From Leptodactylus fallax (taxonomy: Eukaryota > Chordata > Amphibia > Anura > Leptodactylidae): a stretch of 64,000 bases of DNA. The notes beneath the pieces are model-generated. The model searched no databases, was not told the origin of the DNA, and saw only the letters and a program-made list of their open reading frames with translations. Location: NCBI GenBank assembly GCA_947044405.1, contig CAMRHE010000457.1:670001-734000 (forward strand), given 5' to 3'. A program made the translations under genes and the position numbers. Shown here one piece after another: positions 46,344 through 57,555 of the stretch (positions within the stretch are counted from its first letter, which is position 1; each line of letters opens with the position of its first letter).

Positions 46344-46734
46344 GATGCTCTCTGCGCTTTAAACAGAACCCTGAGACTATCACAGAGCAGGTGCATTTAT
46401 ACGGAGACTTGATTACACACAGGTGGATTATATTTATCATCATCAGTCATTTAGGACAACATTGGATCATTCAGAGATCCTCACTGAACTTCTGGAGTGA
46501 ATTTGCTGCACTGAAAGTAAAGGGGCCGAATAATATTGCACGCCCCACTTTTCAGTTTTTTATTTTTTACAAAAGTTTAAAATAACCAATAAATTTCGTT
46601 CCACTTCACGATTGTGTCCCACTTGTTGATTCTTCACCAAAAAATTAAAATTTTATATCCTTATGTTTGAAGCCTGAAATGTGGCAAAAGGTTGAAAAGT
46701 TCAAGGGGGCCGAATACTTTCGCAAGGCACTGTA

Positions 46735-47883
46735 TACTGTAACTCACGAAAGATTTACTGATTTTGATGCTGAGTGATAAAAAATGGCATATTGTTACAC
46801 TTTTAGTGTAACTTTACTCCACTTACTAGCTGACTTGGTTTCTGACAACAACAAAAAAATGCTTCAACATATTGGTGCATGTTGTGTCACTTCTTAATCC
46901 TGGCCCTTTTCTCATTAACCTATACTCACTGGTCTGAGAAGTTGCAGAAACTGTCAGAAAGTGACTAAAACACCTAAGATATGAGGTGTAAAGCATGTAC
47001 ACCAGTTTTTAGAAAATCCTCCCTATGGTCGCAATCTGACACACTAATGGTTCCCTAATACAACAAGTTAAGAGCCATTGTGGTGACCAAAAGCTGTATG
47101 TTCATCAGACACAACCAACCAATTGTGTAACTATATGGGATGCAGTGGTTGCAGATGCCAAGGGGTCCCGCCGGTCAGCTGACTATCAAATTAAAGCACA
47201 GAACTTCCTTCTGCTTTAGTTTGATAGTTGGCAGTCTATGCATTGTAAATTTATTACCCCTGGAGTAAGAAGATTTATGATACACAGCCTTCCACTGTCA
47301 GAAATGAGAAAATTAACCCTTCAATGGACAAAGTAGCAGTTGGTCAGCAGCATATGGTCAATAAGGGATTCTGTGGGGGAGGCTGTGGTGCAAAAGGGGG
47401 CATTTTTACTATATGGGGACACTGACAGGGGATCGAAATGATGGGAAGCTCATGTTCAAAGATATGTGGTGAACAAGTCTTCGTGGAGATCTGGGCCAGA
47501 TAGAGAAGGAAAATGTAAATTATCCTAAAATGTACAACAGGGATGAGGCTGATGGCTGAGAGGAGAAGTTGCACAGGGGGCTCAAGCCAAGATTCTACAC
47601 CAGGGCCCATGAGTCTTTAGTTTCACCCCTGTATGCAACCACCAATATGTGAGATTTATAACTTCTAAGCTGTGTGCCCATTAGAGAATGCAACTGGAAG
47701 CTGCACAAATTGTGTGCTACTGCTAACTGCTAAGCTATGTAACCAATAATGACTCTATCCTCCAAGCTATGTGTCACTGTGTGTGATCAGTATGTCTTAT
47801 GCCCTAGCTATATTCACATAGCCATAGCCATAACCCTAGACATATTCACATAGTTACATAATTAGTAAATTTGAAAAACGACA
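46735..47883. other. intergenic, no gene recognised
   Basis: Contains 'actatcaaattaaagcacagaacttccttctgctttagtttgatagt' (about 47,182-47,228), a palindrome typical of small repeats, and 'tagccatagccataaccctag' near 47,820. No exon. Confidence 0.4.
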
Positions 47884-47885
47884 TA

Positions 47886-49408
47886 CAGTACAGACCAAAA
47901 GTTTGGACACACCTTCTCATTCCAAGAGTTTTCTGTATTTTCATGACTATAAAAATTGTAGATTCACACTGAAGGCATCAAAACTATGAATTAACACATG
48001 TGGAATTATATACTTAACAAAAAAGTGTGAAACAACTGAAAATATGTCTTATATTCTAGGTTCTTCAAAGTAGCCACCTTTTGCTTTGATCACTTCACAG
48101 GTGTGCCCTGTCAGGTTTAATAAGTGGGATTTCTTGCCTTATATAAATGGGGTTGGGACCATCAGTTGTGTTGTTCAGAAGTCAGGTGGATACACAGCTG
48201 ATAGTCCTACTGAATGGAGTGTTAGAATTTGTATTATGGCAAGAAAAAAGCAGCTAAGTAAAGAAAAACGAGTGGCCATCATTACTTTAAGAACTGAAGT
48301 TCAGTCAGTCCGAAAAATTGGGAAAACTTTGAAAGTGTCCCCAAGTGCAGTGGCCAAAACCATCAAGCGCTACAAAGAAACTGGCTCACATGTGGACCGC
48401 CACAGGAAAGGAAGACCAAGAGTCACCTCTGCTGCGGAGGATAAGTTCATCCGAGTCACCAGCCTCAGAAATCGCAGGTTAACAGCAGCTCAGATTAGAC
48501 TACAACAACTTTTAAGAGGAGACTGTGTGCAGCAGGCCTTCATGGTAAAATAGCTGCTAGGAAACCACTGCTAAGGACAGGCAACAAGCACAAGAGACTT
48601 GTTTGGGCTAAAGAACACAAGGAATGGACATTAGACCTGTGGAAATCTGTGCCTTGGTCTGATGAGTCCAAATTTGAGATCTTTGGTTCCAACCACTGTG
48701 TCTTTGTGCGACGCAGAAAAGGTGAACGAATGGACTCTACATGCCTGGTTCCCACCGTGAAGCATGGAGGAGGAGGTGTGATGGTGTGGGGGTGCTTTGC
48801 TGGTGACACTGTTGGGGATTTATTCAAAATTGAAGGAATACTGAACCAGCATGGTTACCACAGCATCTTGCAGCGGCATGCTAGTCCATCGGGTTTGCGT
48901 TTAGTTGGACCATCATTTATTTTTCAACAGGACAATGACCCCAAACACACCTCCAGACTGTGTAAGGGCTATTTGACCAAGAAGGAGAGTGATGGGGTGC
49001 TACGCCAGATGACCTGGCCTCCACAGTCACCAGACCTGAACCCAATCGAGATGGTTTGGGGTGAGCTGGACCACAGAGTGAAGGCAAAAGGGCCAACAAG
49101 TGCTAAGCATCTCTGTAAACTCCTTCAAGACTGTTGGAAGACCATTCCAGGTGACTACCTCTTGAAGCTCATCAAGAGAATGCCAAGAGTGTGCAAAGCA
49201 GTAATCAAAGCAAAAGCTGGCTACTTTGAAGAACCTAGAATATAAGACATATTTTCAGTTGTTTCACACTTTTTTGTTAAGTATATAATTCCACATGTGT
49301 TAATTCATAGTTTTGATGCCTTCAGTGTGAATCTACAATTTTTATAGTCATGAAAATACAGAAAACTCTTGGAATGAGAAGGTGTGTCCAAACTTTTGGT
49401 CTGTACTG
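47886..49408 (+). mobile_element. Tc1/mariner element C with about 195-base terminal inverted repeats
   Basis: CAGTACAGACCAAAAGTTTG at the left mirrors CAAACTTTTGGTCTGTACTG at the right, with TA at both edges. The inverted repeats continue to about 48,080 and from about 49,214 ('ttctaggttcttcaaagtagcc' versus its mirror), so they reach into the transposase C-terminal codons. Length 1.52 kb. Confidence 0.95.
48236..49245 (+). pseudogene. Tc1 transposase, one internal deletion/frameshift
   Basis: Starts MARKKQLSKEKRVAI at 48,236 with a paired-type helix-turn-helix (VRKIGKTLKVSPSAVAKTI) and the GRPRVTS hook. Around 48,505 a short deletion shifts the frame and it runs to a stop at 48,551. The correct frame continues as LCAAGLHGK, then RLVWAKEHKEWTLDLWKSV. 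The catalytic residues are all present: D in WSDESKFEIFG (about 48,658), D in [10 protein letters not shown] (48,931) and E in NPIEMVW (49,048). It ends GYFEEPRI at 49,245. A single lesion suggests modest age. Confidence 0.9.
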
Positions 49409-49562
49409 TATGTCCTTGAGGTTCAACCAGGGGATGGAAAAGGGCATGAGTGAATGGGCAAATGAAGGAAATAAGCATTCTATACATTTTCATAAGTATC
49501 AATGCTATGTTGCTATAGAAAGGCATCTAATATTTTTTGAAATTGTCAGCTGTTGCTTCTGT

Positions 49563-49825
49563 GACCAACTCCTGGGGTAGGCTATTCCACAGATTGACAG
49601 TCCTTACAGTAAAGAACCATCTTCTGTTGTAGGCTGCTCCGTAGATTCACAGTCCTTACAGTATAGATCCAGCTCCTGGGGTAGGCTATTCCACAGATTC
49701 ACAGTCCTTACAGTAAAAAAACAGCTCCTGGGGTAGGCTATTCCACAGATATACACTCCTTACAGTAAAGAACCAGCTCCTGGGGTAGGCTATTCCATAG
49801 ATTCACAGTCCTTACGGTAAAGAAA
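49563..49825. repeat. about 53-bp tandem repeat, 5 units
   Basis: Unit 'ctcctggggtaggctattccacagattcacagtccttacagtaaagaaccag' with small differences between units. The second unit is the most diverged. Confidence 0.92.
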
Positions 49826-51110
49826 CCTTGATGTATATATGCAGTTCTTTATACTTTTTTATATGCAATTTGCATGTAACATGTGTTTTCCTCTCAAAGG
49901 AGCTGAACCACTGGATGCTAGAAGGTGGAACTTTGATGCATTCCAGGCAGATAGTTCTGGAGTGTCGGAGAAGATCAAGAGTCTTTACTCAGCTTCACTT
50001 CACTAAAGTGAAAGGATGTGGAGTAGAGCCAGAGACCGAATATTGCCATGTCCAGAGTCAGGAAAAGAATAGCTGTAGAACAGAAACCTGAGAACTGTAA
50101 CTATGAAATAGTGCCATCCCTGAATTCTGAGGATAAACTGCACAAGAGCCCCAGAACAACAATTCTGCCTGAACCTCACGACGGACAAGTCATACTGGTG
50201 AATCTCAATTGGGACTTCTAAAAGCCAGTGAGAGAGAAAGAGATTAGCGAGATAAGTGTAGACTGTTTGGGAATGCTTTCTACTGGCTCAGCCCATACTC
50301 ACAGAGGCTCAATACTACAATAATTATACCTCCCTTGCTGGAAGCTATTGGTTGCCTTACTGCTCTGTTTCAAGTAATGTTAAGTGTGTTACATTCTCCT
50401 GCACCTTCTAGTCTCCTGAGTCTCTTTCCTACATCATCTTCATAGAAACGTAAACCCCATCAAACTGAAGAAGGCTGTAGACCATTTGGGCATATCCTGG
50501 TGGGAAATGCCACCACCATCATCAAGTACACCTCAGCCCCTCTCAGCTCTGCACCAGCCCAGGAGGAGAACTATTACTCCTAGCCTCCGCATTGCGTCCA
50601 ACAGGTTCCTGCGTAATGAATTGTGCTGTGTATCCCTTTATTACTGAAACATTTAGAATTAGGATTTAATACAGGGGTAGGTAACCTTTTTTGTTCGGCA
50701 TGCCGATTTAAATTAAAAAGACAAAGTTGAGGTACTTGGAGTGCCGGCGACTCCTGTACTAAAGTCATATACCACAAACCATAACACAGAAGTGCTGCCA
50801 TCAGATGCTTCTGGACACATGTGTTACTGCTATTTCCCAGGACACACCTGTTTTTTTTTTCCATTAGAAGCAATGAAAGTCTATGTACAGCCCCCAATAA
50901 ATGGTAAATGTATGTGTCCAGGAGCACCATATAGCAGCAACCTTAGGGTAGTGACACACTATGTATCTGGAAGCAGCTATAGCTGTATACAGTCCTAGGA
51001 CACTGGTACTTTAACTTTGATGTAAAGCTGTGTTCACATGGTGTGTTTATGCACAAAAAAATTAATGCATTTTTATTGGAAAACTTCCTGTGTTTTTTGT
51101 GCAAAAACAC
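49826..51110. other. no gene recognised, possible old retroelement sequence
   Basis: 49,880-50,600 has a higher GC content and LTR-like texture, but no termini were identified. Short frames show no domain. Confidence 0.3.
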
Positions 51111-51114
51111 ACCG

Positions 51115-51485
51115 CCATACAGAATAATGTGCCATAGTTGTCCCTACGCATGGTATAATGTGCCATAGTGGCCTTTCCACACAGTCTAATGATCCATATT
51201 GGCCCCTCCACACAGTATAATGTCCCATAGTGACCCCTGCACACAGTACAATGTCCCAAAGTGACCACTCTTTACATGGTATAATGTCCCGTAGTGGTCA
51301 CTCCACATGATATAATGATCTATAGTGGCCCTTTTACACAGTATAATATCCCATAGTAGCCCCTCCATGTGGTATAATGTCCCATAGTGGCCCCTCCACA
51401 TGGTATAATGGCCCAAAACGGCCCCTCCACACGTTATAATGTCCCATAGTGGATCATCCACACATTATAGTATCCCAATGAATAC
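51115..51485. repeat. degenerate 30-bp tandem repeat
   Basis: Unit close to 'cccctccacacagtataatgtcccatagtgg', about 12 divergent copies. The reverse complement of the same unit forms the array at 59,535-59,880. Confidence 0.85.
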
Positions 51486-51497
51486 TAGACCCCACTA

Positions 51498-51862
51498 GCT
51501 ATTATTATACTGTGGGGTCTCTTTAGACCCCAGAGTATAATAAGCGGAGGCCCAGGAAAGGTGATTAAACATAAAAAACAGTGGTACTCACCTTCCCTGA
51601 ACTCCAGCATGACTCCCTGATCTCTTCAACACTTCTGCCTAACGTCAGCGACTGCTGATTGGGTCTCAGGGGTCACATCAGTGTCGTTATGCCATGTAAC
51701 CCCTGAGGAGGATTCTCAGATATCAGGCAGAAGTGCTGAAGAGATCAGTGAATCGCTACAGTTCGCAGGAGAGGTCAGTAACATTGTTAACTTCTCTGGG
51801 GCCTCCGCTTATTGGACTCTGGGGTCTGAAGAGACACCACAGTATAATAAAAGCAGTTTCGC
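51498..51862. mobile_element. MITE-like repeat, GGGGTCT hairpin family, copy 8
   Basis: 'tattattatactgtggggtctctttagaccccagagtataataagcggaggcccagg' at the left (spread over 51,500-51,556) and 'ggcctccgcttattggactctggggtctgaagagacaccacagtataataaaag' at the right. The middle is palindromic ('ttctgcctaacgtc...gaggattctcagatatcaggcagaa'). Best-preserved copy in the window. Confidence 0.7.
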
Positions 51863-52559
51863 TTTGACTATATTTGGCCTGAATGAAAATGCTGGGTGAC
51901 TTTGTCTAAGCACCACCCCCTCTGGCTGCCATGCCAGAGAAATGTGCCAGGAGTTTCCAACCCCTGATCTAATATCAGGTTCAAGGGCCACACACCAAAA
52001 CATTTACAACTACCCTGCAGGATCTCTTCTTGACCCTCTTATTTGGTGCCATGTTATGTTTCAAGCATAACTAAACTTTCTAACAACTTTTGATTTTCTG
52101 GTAGTATTTGTGTCATTAATACATTCTGTAATATACTTTATTAACACATTTTGTCTCATTTCTGTGAAATCCTGCATCTCTTTATTATTCCCCTGTCTTC
52201 TGTACTGAGATCTGTTCCTGCCTCAATAATAAACTGTGTATAGAGTTCGGGCTTGGAGTATGGGCTGTGTAACATGTAGAGATAGTGAGGGGAGGGTCAC
52301 TTAGTACTCCATACACAGTAACATTCAGTGAGAGGCAGGAACAGCTCTCAATACAGAAGATAGGGGAAGGATAAAGAGATATATAAACAACGAACAGTGC
52401 TCCTAGAAGCTGAAAACCCTCCCCTAGTGCACCAACTGCCTCATTTGCATAAGACATCAAACTCGTTTTTCTACAAATCTAAAAAAGTGACATATAACAA
52501 AGGCATGTTGTTTACCACTGTAATGTGCTCTGCAACATGGTGGTGACAATTGAATATGT
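51863..52559. other. intergenic with an inverted repeat
   Basis: 'cttctgtactgagatctgttcctgcctc' (52,196) is mirrored by 'gaggcaggaacagctctcaatacagaag' (52,332), with 'gtgtatagagttcgg' and 'agtactccatacacag' between. This is a hairpin of about 165 bases, probably a small MITE. Confidence 0.5.
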
Positions 52560-53008
52560 TGTGGGGTCACTGGTCTAAGCCAGTGACAGTGACAAGGGGA
52601 CATCCTCTACGTCTGGAGGAGAGAAAGTTTCACCAGCAACATAGAAGAGGATTCTTTACAGTAAGAGGAGCGAGGCTATGGCACTCACTGCCCCAGGAAG
52701 TGGCGATGGTGGATTCATTGAACAAGTTCAAAGAGGGCCTGGATGTCTTTCCCGAACAGAACAATATTACAGGTTATGGGTTCTAGATTCTGGTAAGGAC
52801 AAGTTGATCCGGGGTTTTATACTGATTGCCAGATTGGAGTTGGGAAGGAATTTTTTCCCCTGAAATGGGGCAATTGGCATAAGCCTCATGGGTTTTTTTT
52901 TGCCTTCCTCTGGATCAACACTGTAGGGGACAGTAGGGTTATAGCTTGGACTTCATGGACTGATGTCTTCATCCAACCTCATCTACTATGTAACTATGTT
53001 ACTATGTA
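52560..53008 (+). mobile_element. 3' tail of a LINE-type element
   Basis: A frame reads QHRRGFFTVRGARLWHSLPQE, then VAMVDSLNKFKEGLD. The FF-VR-A-LWNSLP motif with SLN-FK-LD is found at the C-terminal tail of many non-LTR reverse transcriptases. It is followed by a 3' region ending in the short repeat 'tatgtaactatgttactatg'. Family within the LINEs not assigned. Confidence 0.6.
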
Positions 53009-53929
53009 TGCTTGGAGGAGGTGATGGACTCTCTTTAAACCATTACAAGAAGAATATAGAATCCTGAAAAAACACACACCAGAACTGTCCTGGATTGGCT
53101 AAGATCAAGTAGCTTCTGCAGTTGCCTAACACCTAGTGATCATATGACTGTCCAGTCAAGGAAAAGTCATAACCACTTCCTGCACTGTAATTGAGCATTC
53201 ATTGGGTGCCTTGTATACTGTGATCAGGAAGGCAGAGATAGTAATATACCATCCCTTCCTTTATATGGTGAGTCCAGCTGTCGATGACTCAGCTACAGAA
53301 TTTAGAAGGATGTTTTGAGACATCGTTGCAGAAAATGCTGATCAGCAAGAAATTACAGAACATTAACAACGAATACAGTACATTAGTAATTGTAATCTAT
53401 TTGCAGATATAACAAATCAATATAATACTTAGTTGCAATGGCGGCTGCAAACAAGTGACTGTACTGTAGGTCTATGCAGAGGAGTTAGATCTCTGTGTTC
53501 AAAACAAATTGACAACCTAGAAAATGGTTCTGGTATCAAAGAGACTCATAGTTTGCATATGTTGCCAAGATTGCAGTATTAGCTATAAAACAACCTGAGA
53601 TAACGCAGGAATTTTGGCTTGAGCTTGAGCCATTCATGCTGCATTCGCAACTGGTGGAATAAAACTGGAGATACAGCCACTTGAAGTGACCATCCACCTT
53701 TGGCAAATGCTACAACTCTACATACTGCATTGAGTACAGGTTTACAGACAGACTCTTCCTGACAATGCTTATAGCATTGATAGTGGGAACTTTACGGGCT
53801 GTTTTCTATTAAAATGGAAGTTAGATAGCTTAGTAAAATATATTACAAATGTTTTCACCAAACACCCCACAAGAGTGAAAAAAATGAAAAATAAATATAG
53901 TATCTCATCTGGAGACAAGTTGGTATTAA
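53009..53929. other. intergenic, no gene recognised
   Basis: No exon or repeat ends identified. Confidence 0.4.
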
Positions 53930-54563
53930 CTAGAGATGAGCGAATTTCTCAAAAGTTCGATTCTGCAGTTCGATCGAAGTTCCAAAAAATTTGCTTCGAT
54001 CTGAATTAATTTGCGGCGAATATCGCTAAAAACAGCTATTTCCTGGCTGCAGAGAGCCTGTATAGTGGTGTAGAACACTGTGCCTTGCGGTAACACCCAT
54101 AGGGAGCCTGCTGTGGTAGTGACACAATACTGTGAGTCAGTATGACATGCACATGACAGGCTTCACTCTTAGAACCACTGAACACTTCACTTATTTGGCC
54201 ATTTACGGGGCCAAAACTATCAGTTTTCAAGTCTTTTTTAACACTTTTCCTAGCGCCTGCTGATGTCTCTCCCTGCACTAAGTAAACTGGAAAATGCCTG
54301 AATCCAAGATGGCGGAGGGTATTTATAGGGCTGTGACATCACAGGGCTGGCTGGCTGCTGATTGGCTGCACGCATGGCATTGTGGGTGATCTGGCGTTCC
54401 TAGAGTTCCTTGCCCCATGTCCTAACATGTGCAGCAGCCATTTTAGGAAAAAATGTGATTCATTACCATAAAGCGTGAGGAAATCCGGATTCGATGCAAA
54501 TAGAATATTTCCTGAAATTCGGATCGAATTCCACTTTGTCAGCTTCGATTCGCTCATCTCTAG
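53930..54563. mobile_element. MITE with CTAGAGATGAGCGAA ends
   Basis: Left ACTAGAGATGAGCGAATT and right TTCGCTCATCTCTAGT are inverted. The interior has the GATTCGAT-rich subterminal regions and a hairpin. The same 'catctctagtg' terminus closes the copies of the GGGGTCT family at 1.83 and 61.13 kb, so the two may share a transposase source. Confidence 0.75.
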
Positions 54564-54641
54564 TATTATCATTCGGGGGTCATAACATCATCACATCTAT
54601 AAAGTGTCTAAAGGCTTATTAATACAGAGAATAGCACTAAT

Positions 54642-54743
54642 AATACTAATACTAATAATAATAATAGTAATCATATTAATAGCACATAGGGTATTCATCT
54701 ATATAGAAGTGGTGAAAAAAATGTGCTTGACTATTGCTACAAC

Positions 54744-54779
<36 letters not shown>

Positions 54780-54980
54780 TAAGTGAGCAGAATGTGGAGA
54801 ATATAAGCCAAAATTGTGCCTGCGGTGGTCAAAAAATCTTCAAGAGATTTCAGGCCAACATAATGCCCAAGAGGTGCAGAAGATGGCATCAATGGGCACC
54901 ATGTACATCCTTACAAATATGTTAGGTTAAGGACTTGGTTGGGACAGGGAAAACCTACAAGTAATCAGTAGAAAGCTGAG

Positions 54981-55022
<42 letters not shown>
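54642..55022. repeat. (AAT)n microsatellites
   Basis: AAT tracts at 54,642-54,665 (imperfect), 54,744-54,778 and 54,978-55,021. Poly-Asn and poly-Ile frames over them are artefacts. Confidence 0.95.
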
Positions 55023-55384
55023 TGAAAGAGGTGCAGAAGTTCACATTTATGGGAACTACTCACATCCTTAGGAAAGTATTGGGCTAAGAACATATGTTCC
55101 TGGTAGGGACATGTCCAACCTATAAGCCACCGGCAATCAGAATCTCCTCAATAGTATAAGCATTTTGCTATAGACTGCAATACAGTTGTGTTGCAATCTA
55201 TTCAACAAGCAAATCTGGTGATCCCAGGTTCAAGCTCCCTAGGGCAGTTTAAAAAAATATAAATATATATAAATATATAAAATTTTAAATCACCCGCCCC
55301 CTTTCCATAGATTCCAAAAAAAACAAAAACATAAATAAAGGATATTAGTTACCCTCATGTCCAACAATGCCCACAAACATATAA

Positions 55385-55640
55385 AAATATTTTTCCCAGG
55401 CAGTCTACAAGTCCGGCTCTGCATCCCCATAATTATATATAATGTCAAGTTCCCGACTACTTATCTTACCATGGAGGAAATAGAGGAGCAGGATGGAAAG
55501 TCTCATTGTAGATGGTGCAGGATGATCAGGACCGTGTATGAATGTTCATGAGAAATCTACAAGAAGTTTCTTATATCTCTCACTGACATGAAGCAAGAGG
55601 AAGAGAGTAGAAGAGGAAGTCACACGTAAACCATAGAGAG
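55385..55640 (+). other. conserved block with MEEIEEQDGKS short ORF, + strand copy
   Basis: Same block as 4,410-4,645 but in opposite orientation. 'taccatggaggaaatagagg' and 'gcaggatggaaagtctcat' are followed by 'agatggtgcaggatgatcagg' and a diverged tail 'agaagaggaagtcacac'. The frame ends after VYECS. It lies upstream of, and points away from, the - strand receptor exons at 38.5 kb, mirroring the arrangement on the left. Confidence 0.45.
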
Positions 55641-55734
55641 ATTTCTGTATTAGAATTAAAAACATTAAAGAGGTATAAAAAGTAATATACAAAGTTAGAA
55701 ATTAGAAAAATTTACAGGGGTGGAGCTGTGACAA

Positions 55735-55950
55735 CCTCTCAGACATGATATATACAGCTGGTTGTCAGTAGTAATAGATGAATATCTGTACTGTAGTATA
55801 AGGTATGCGTAGCTCATGTCTGATCACATGTCATTATATTACATCAGTGATGTCAGTAACAGGGGGCGGGGTTGTGACAACTTCTCAGACATGATATATA
55901 CAGCTGGTTGTCAGCAGTAATAGATGAATAGCTGTACTGTAGATTATTGG
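55735..55950. repeat. tandem direct repeat of a 70-base segment
   Basis: 'gtgacaacctctcagacatgatatatacagctggttgtcagtagtaatagatgaatatctgtactgtag' at 55,732-55,800 recurs at about 55,873-55,943 with few changes. It is followed by 'aggagaagcttcctg' and 'agaggaac', which contain ETS-like GGAA cores. A promoter role is possible but unproven. Confidence 0.7.
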
Positions 55951-56216
55951 CGGGGGAAGGGACATTACAATATTGTAAGGAGAAGCTTCCTGTATGACTG
56001 TACATTACATGTGAAGAGGAACGTCTGATGACTACTGACAGCCAGCGGACAACTCAAAGGGCTTGTCCAGATTCAGACAAATATTGAGAGACAAATGTTA
56101 TTGTTTGTATAATGGAAAGTTCTACAATTTTCCAATATATTTTCTGTATCAATTCCTCACGGTTTTCTAGATATCTATTTGTTGTCATTCATTGTTTACT
56201 TCCTGTGGATAAGAAT

Positions 56217-56283
56217 CAGTCCGTGGTCATGTGATATACAGTCGGTGGTCATGTGATATATAGTCGGTGGTCATGTGATGTAC
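56217..56283. repeat. 23-bp tandem repeat, 3 units
   Basis: 'cagtcggtggtcatgtgatata' repeated three times with minor changes. Confidence 0.9.
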
Positions 56284-56537
56284 ACACAGGTGCACAGCTC
56301 TGGCAGATCTTTCATTACTGAGCTGTGGCTATAACAAGCCGTGCACCTTAGTGTTCATCACTTGACCATGGACTATCACATGACCATGATTTTTACTTCC
56401 ACTAGAAGTAAACAGAATGAATGACAGAAAGCAGAGATATAAAAAACTGTGAGGAATTGATATAGAAAGCATAATGGAAAAGTGTAGACCTTCTCATTAT
56501 ACGAACTATAACGTTGGTCTCTCAATATTTGGCTAAA

Positions 56538-57186
56538 TGTAACGTCTCTGCCTGTTCGGGTCTCTACGCCACCCTCCGCTCGCACGCTGCGGCGAAGGAG
56601 GCGTGTTCAGTTTGGTTCCTTGTGTAGGTTTCTTGTTACTCAGTCTGAACATGGTCCTAGACTATGTAATGGATTTCCGGCCACACCCGTGTTCTGAGCA
56701 TTTCTCTCTGGACTGCATAGAGTTAATCTCTTCCTGGCCTGTGTGATTGACAGCCTGTGTACCTATCAGGTCTGGGGCTTGCCCAGACTTTCTATATACG
56801 GGATGTCACTTTCTCTGCAAGTTGCCGGTTATTGCTCTGACTTTGCCTGCTCTCTTTGTGCCCTTGATATTTACTGTGCTATTTCTCTGACCTTTGGCTT
56901 GCCTTGTGAATATTCTCTTGGATTGTGATTTTGTACTGCATTGCTCGTTTGTTACCGACCCCTTGGCTTGCTCACTCTGCTTCTGTGTTGTTTTGTCTTG
57001 TCCTGTTCTGTGTGTCACTTACCCAGTATAGGGCTTGTCTTCTAGTTGTCCTTTTACCGTTTAGGGTAACTGAGGCAATAGGAAGGGACAGTGGCTGGGG
57101 TGAGATTAGGGCTCACTTGTCTCTGTCCTTCCTCCCAGACTGCTGCAGTAGTGTAGGGTATTGCTATATCTGGCAAGACCCTAACA
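56538..57186 (+). mobile_element. solo LTR, gypsy-like, with 5-bp target duplication
   Basis: The 649-base segment starts TGTAACGTCTC and ends CCCTAACA, and is flanked on both sides by CTAAA (56,533-56,537 and 57,187-57,191). There is no internal region, so it is a recombined solo LTR. The T-rich, codon-free texture ('cttggcttgctcactctg', 'gttaccgacccc') fits amphibian gypsy LTRs. The strand is chosen from TG to CA only and is uncertain. Confidence 0.85.
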
Positions 57187-57286
57187 CTAAAACTGGACAA
57201 CCCCTTTAAAAAGTCTAAAATTTTAAAACTCTAAGAAAGTTATTATTGTCTCTGATTCATCTGCTTTTGATAAACATTTTGGTCTT

Positions 57287-57555
57287 AAAGGGAATCAGTC
57301 ACGAGAACCCAGCATATCAACCCAAGCCAGCAGATAGGTAGGTTAGGCTCAACTGGTTTCTCCTTGTTTTGACGCTGCCTCCTTTGCCAACATATTGATG
57401 CTTTTGACAATAAGCAAATTAGTTATTTGAGAAACAAGGGTGTTGACACTTACCTTTTTGGAACAACCGCAATAGCCTCAAAAAGCTAATTTGCATATTG
57501 ACTCAGCAATATCTCGGCAACAGAAACACCAGGTGACCCTATGCTGTATGTCTTA
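57287..57555. mobile_element. T2-like MITE, right end truncated
   Basis: Begins 'cttaaagggaatcagtcacgagaacccagcatatcaa', related to the element at 25,203-25,545. The right arm stops at 'accctatgctgta' without the mirrored TTAA end. Confidence 0.65.

Larger units (their letters stand above)
39918..46732 (-). mobile_element. Tc1/mariner element B, split by a 5.2-kb insertion
   Basis: Left end CAGTGCCTTGTGAAAGTATT mirrors right end AATACTTTCGCAAGGCACTG, with TA at both borders (39,916-39,917 and 46,733-46,734). Terminal repeats of about 200 bases match almost perfectly, including 'cacaatcgtgaagtggaacgaaat' on both sides. Removing the insertion leaves about 1.63 kb, the normal Tc1 size. High similarity of the ends and a nearly intact transposase point to a comparatively recent insertion. 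Confidence 0.95.

Noticed and set aside
54604..54925. Frames with poly-Asn and poly-Ile
   Set aside because: Translation of (AAT)n microsatellites.
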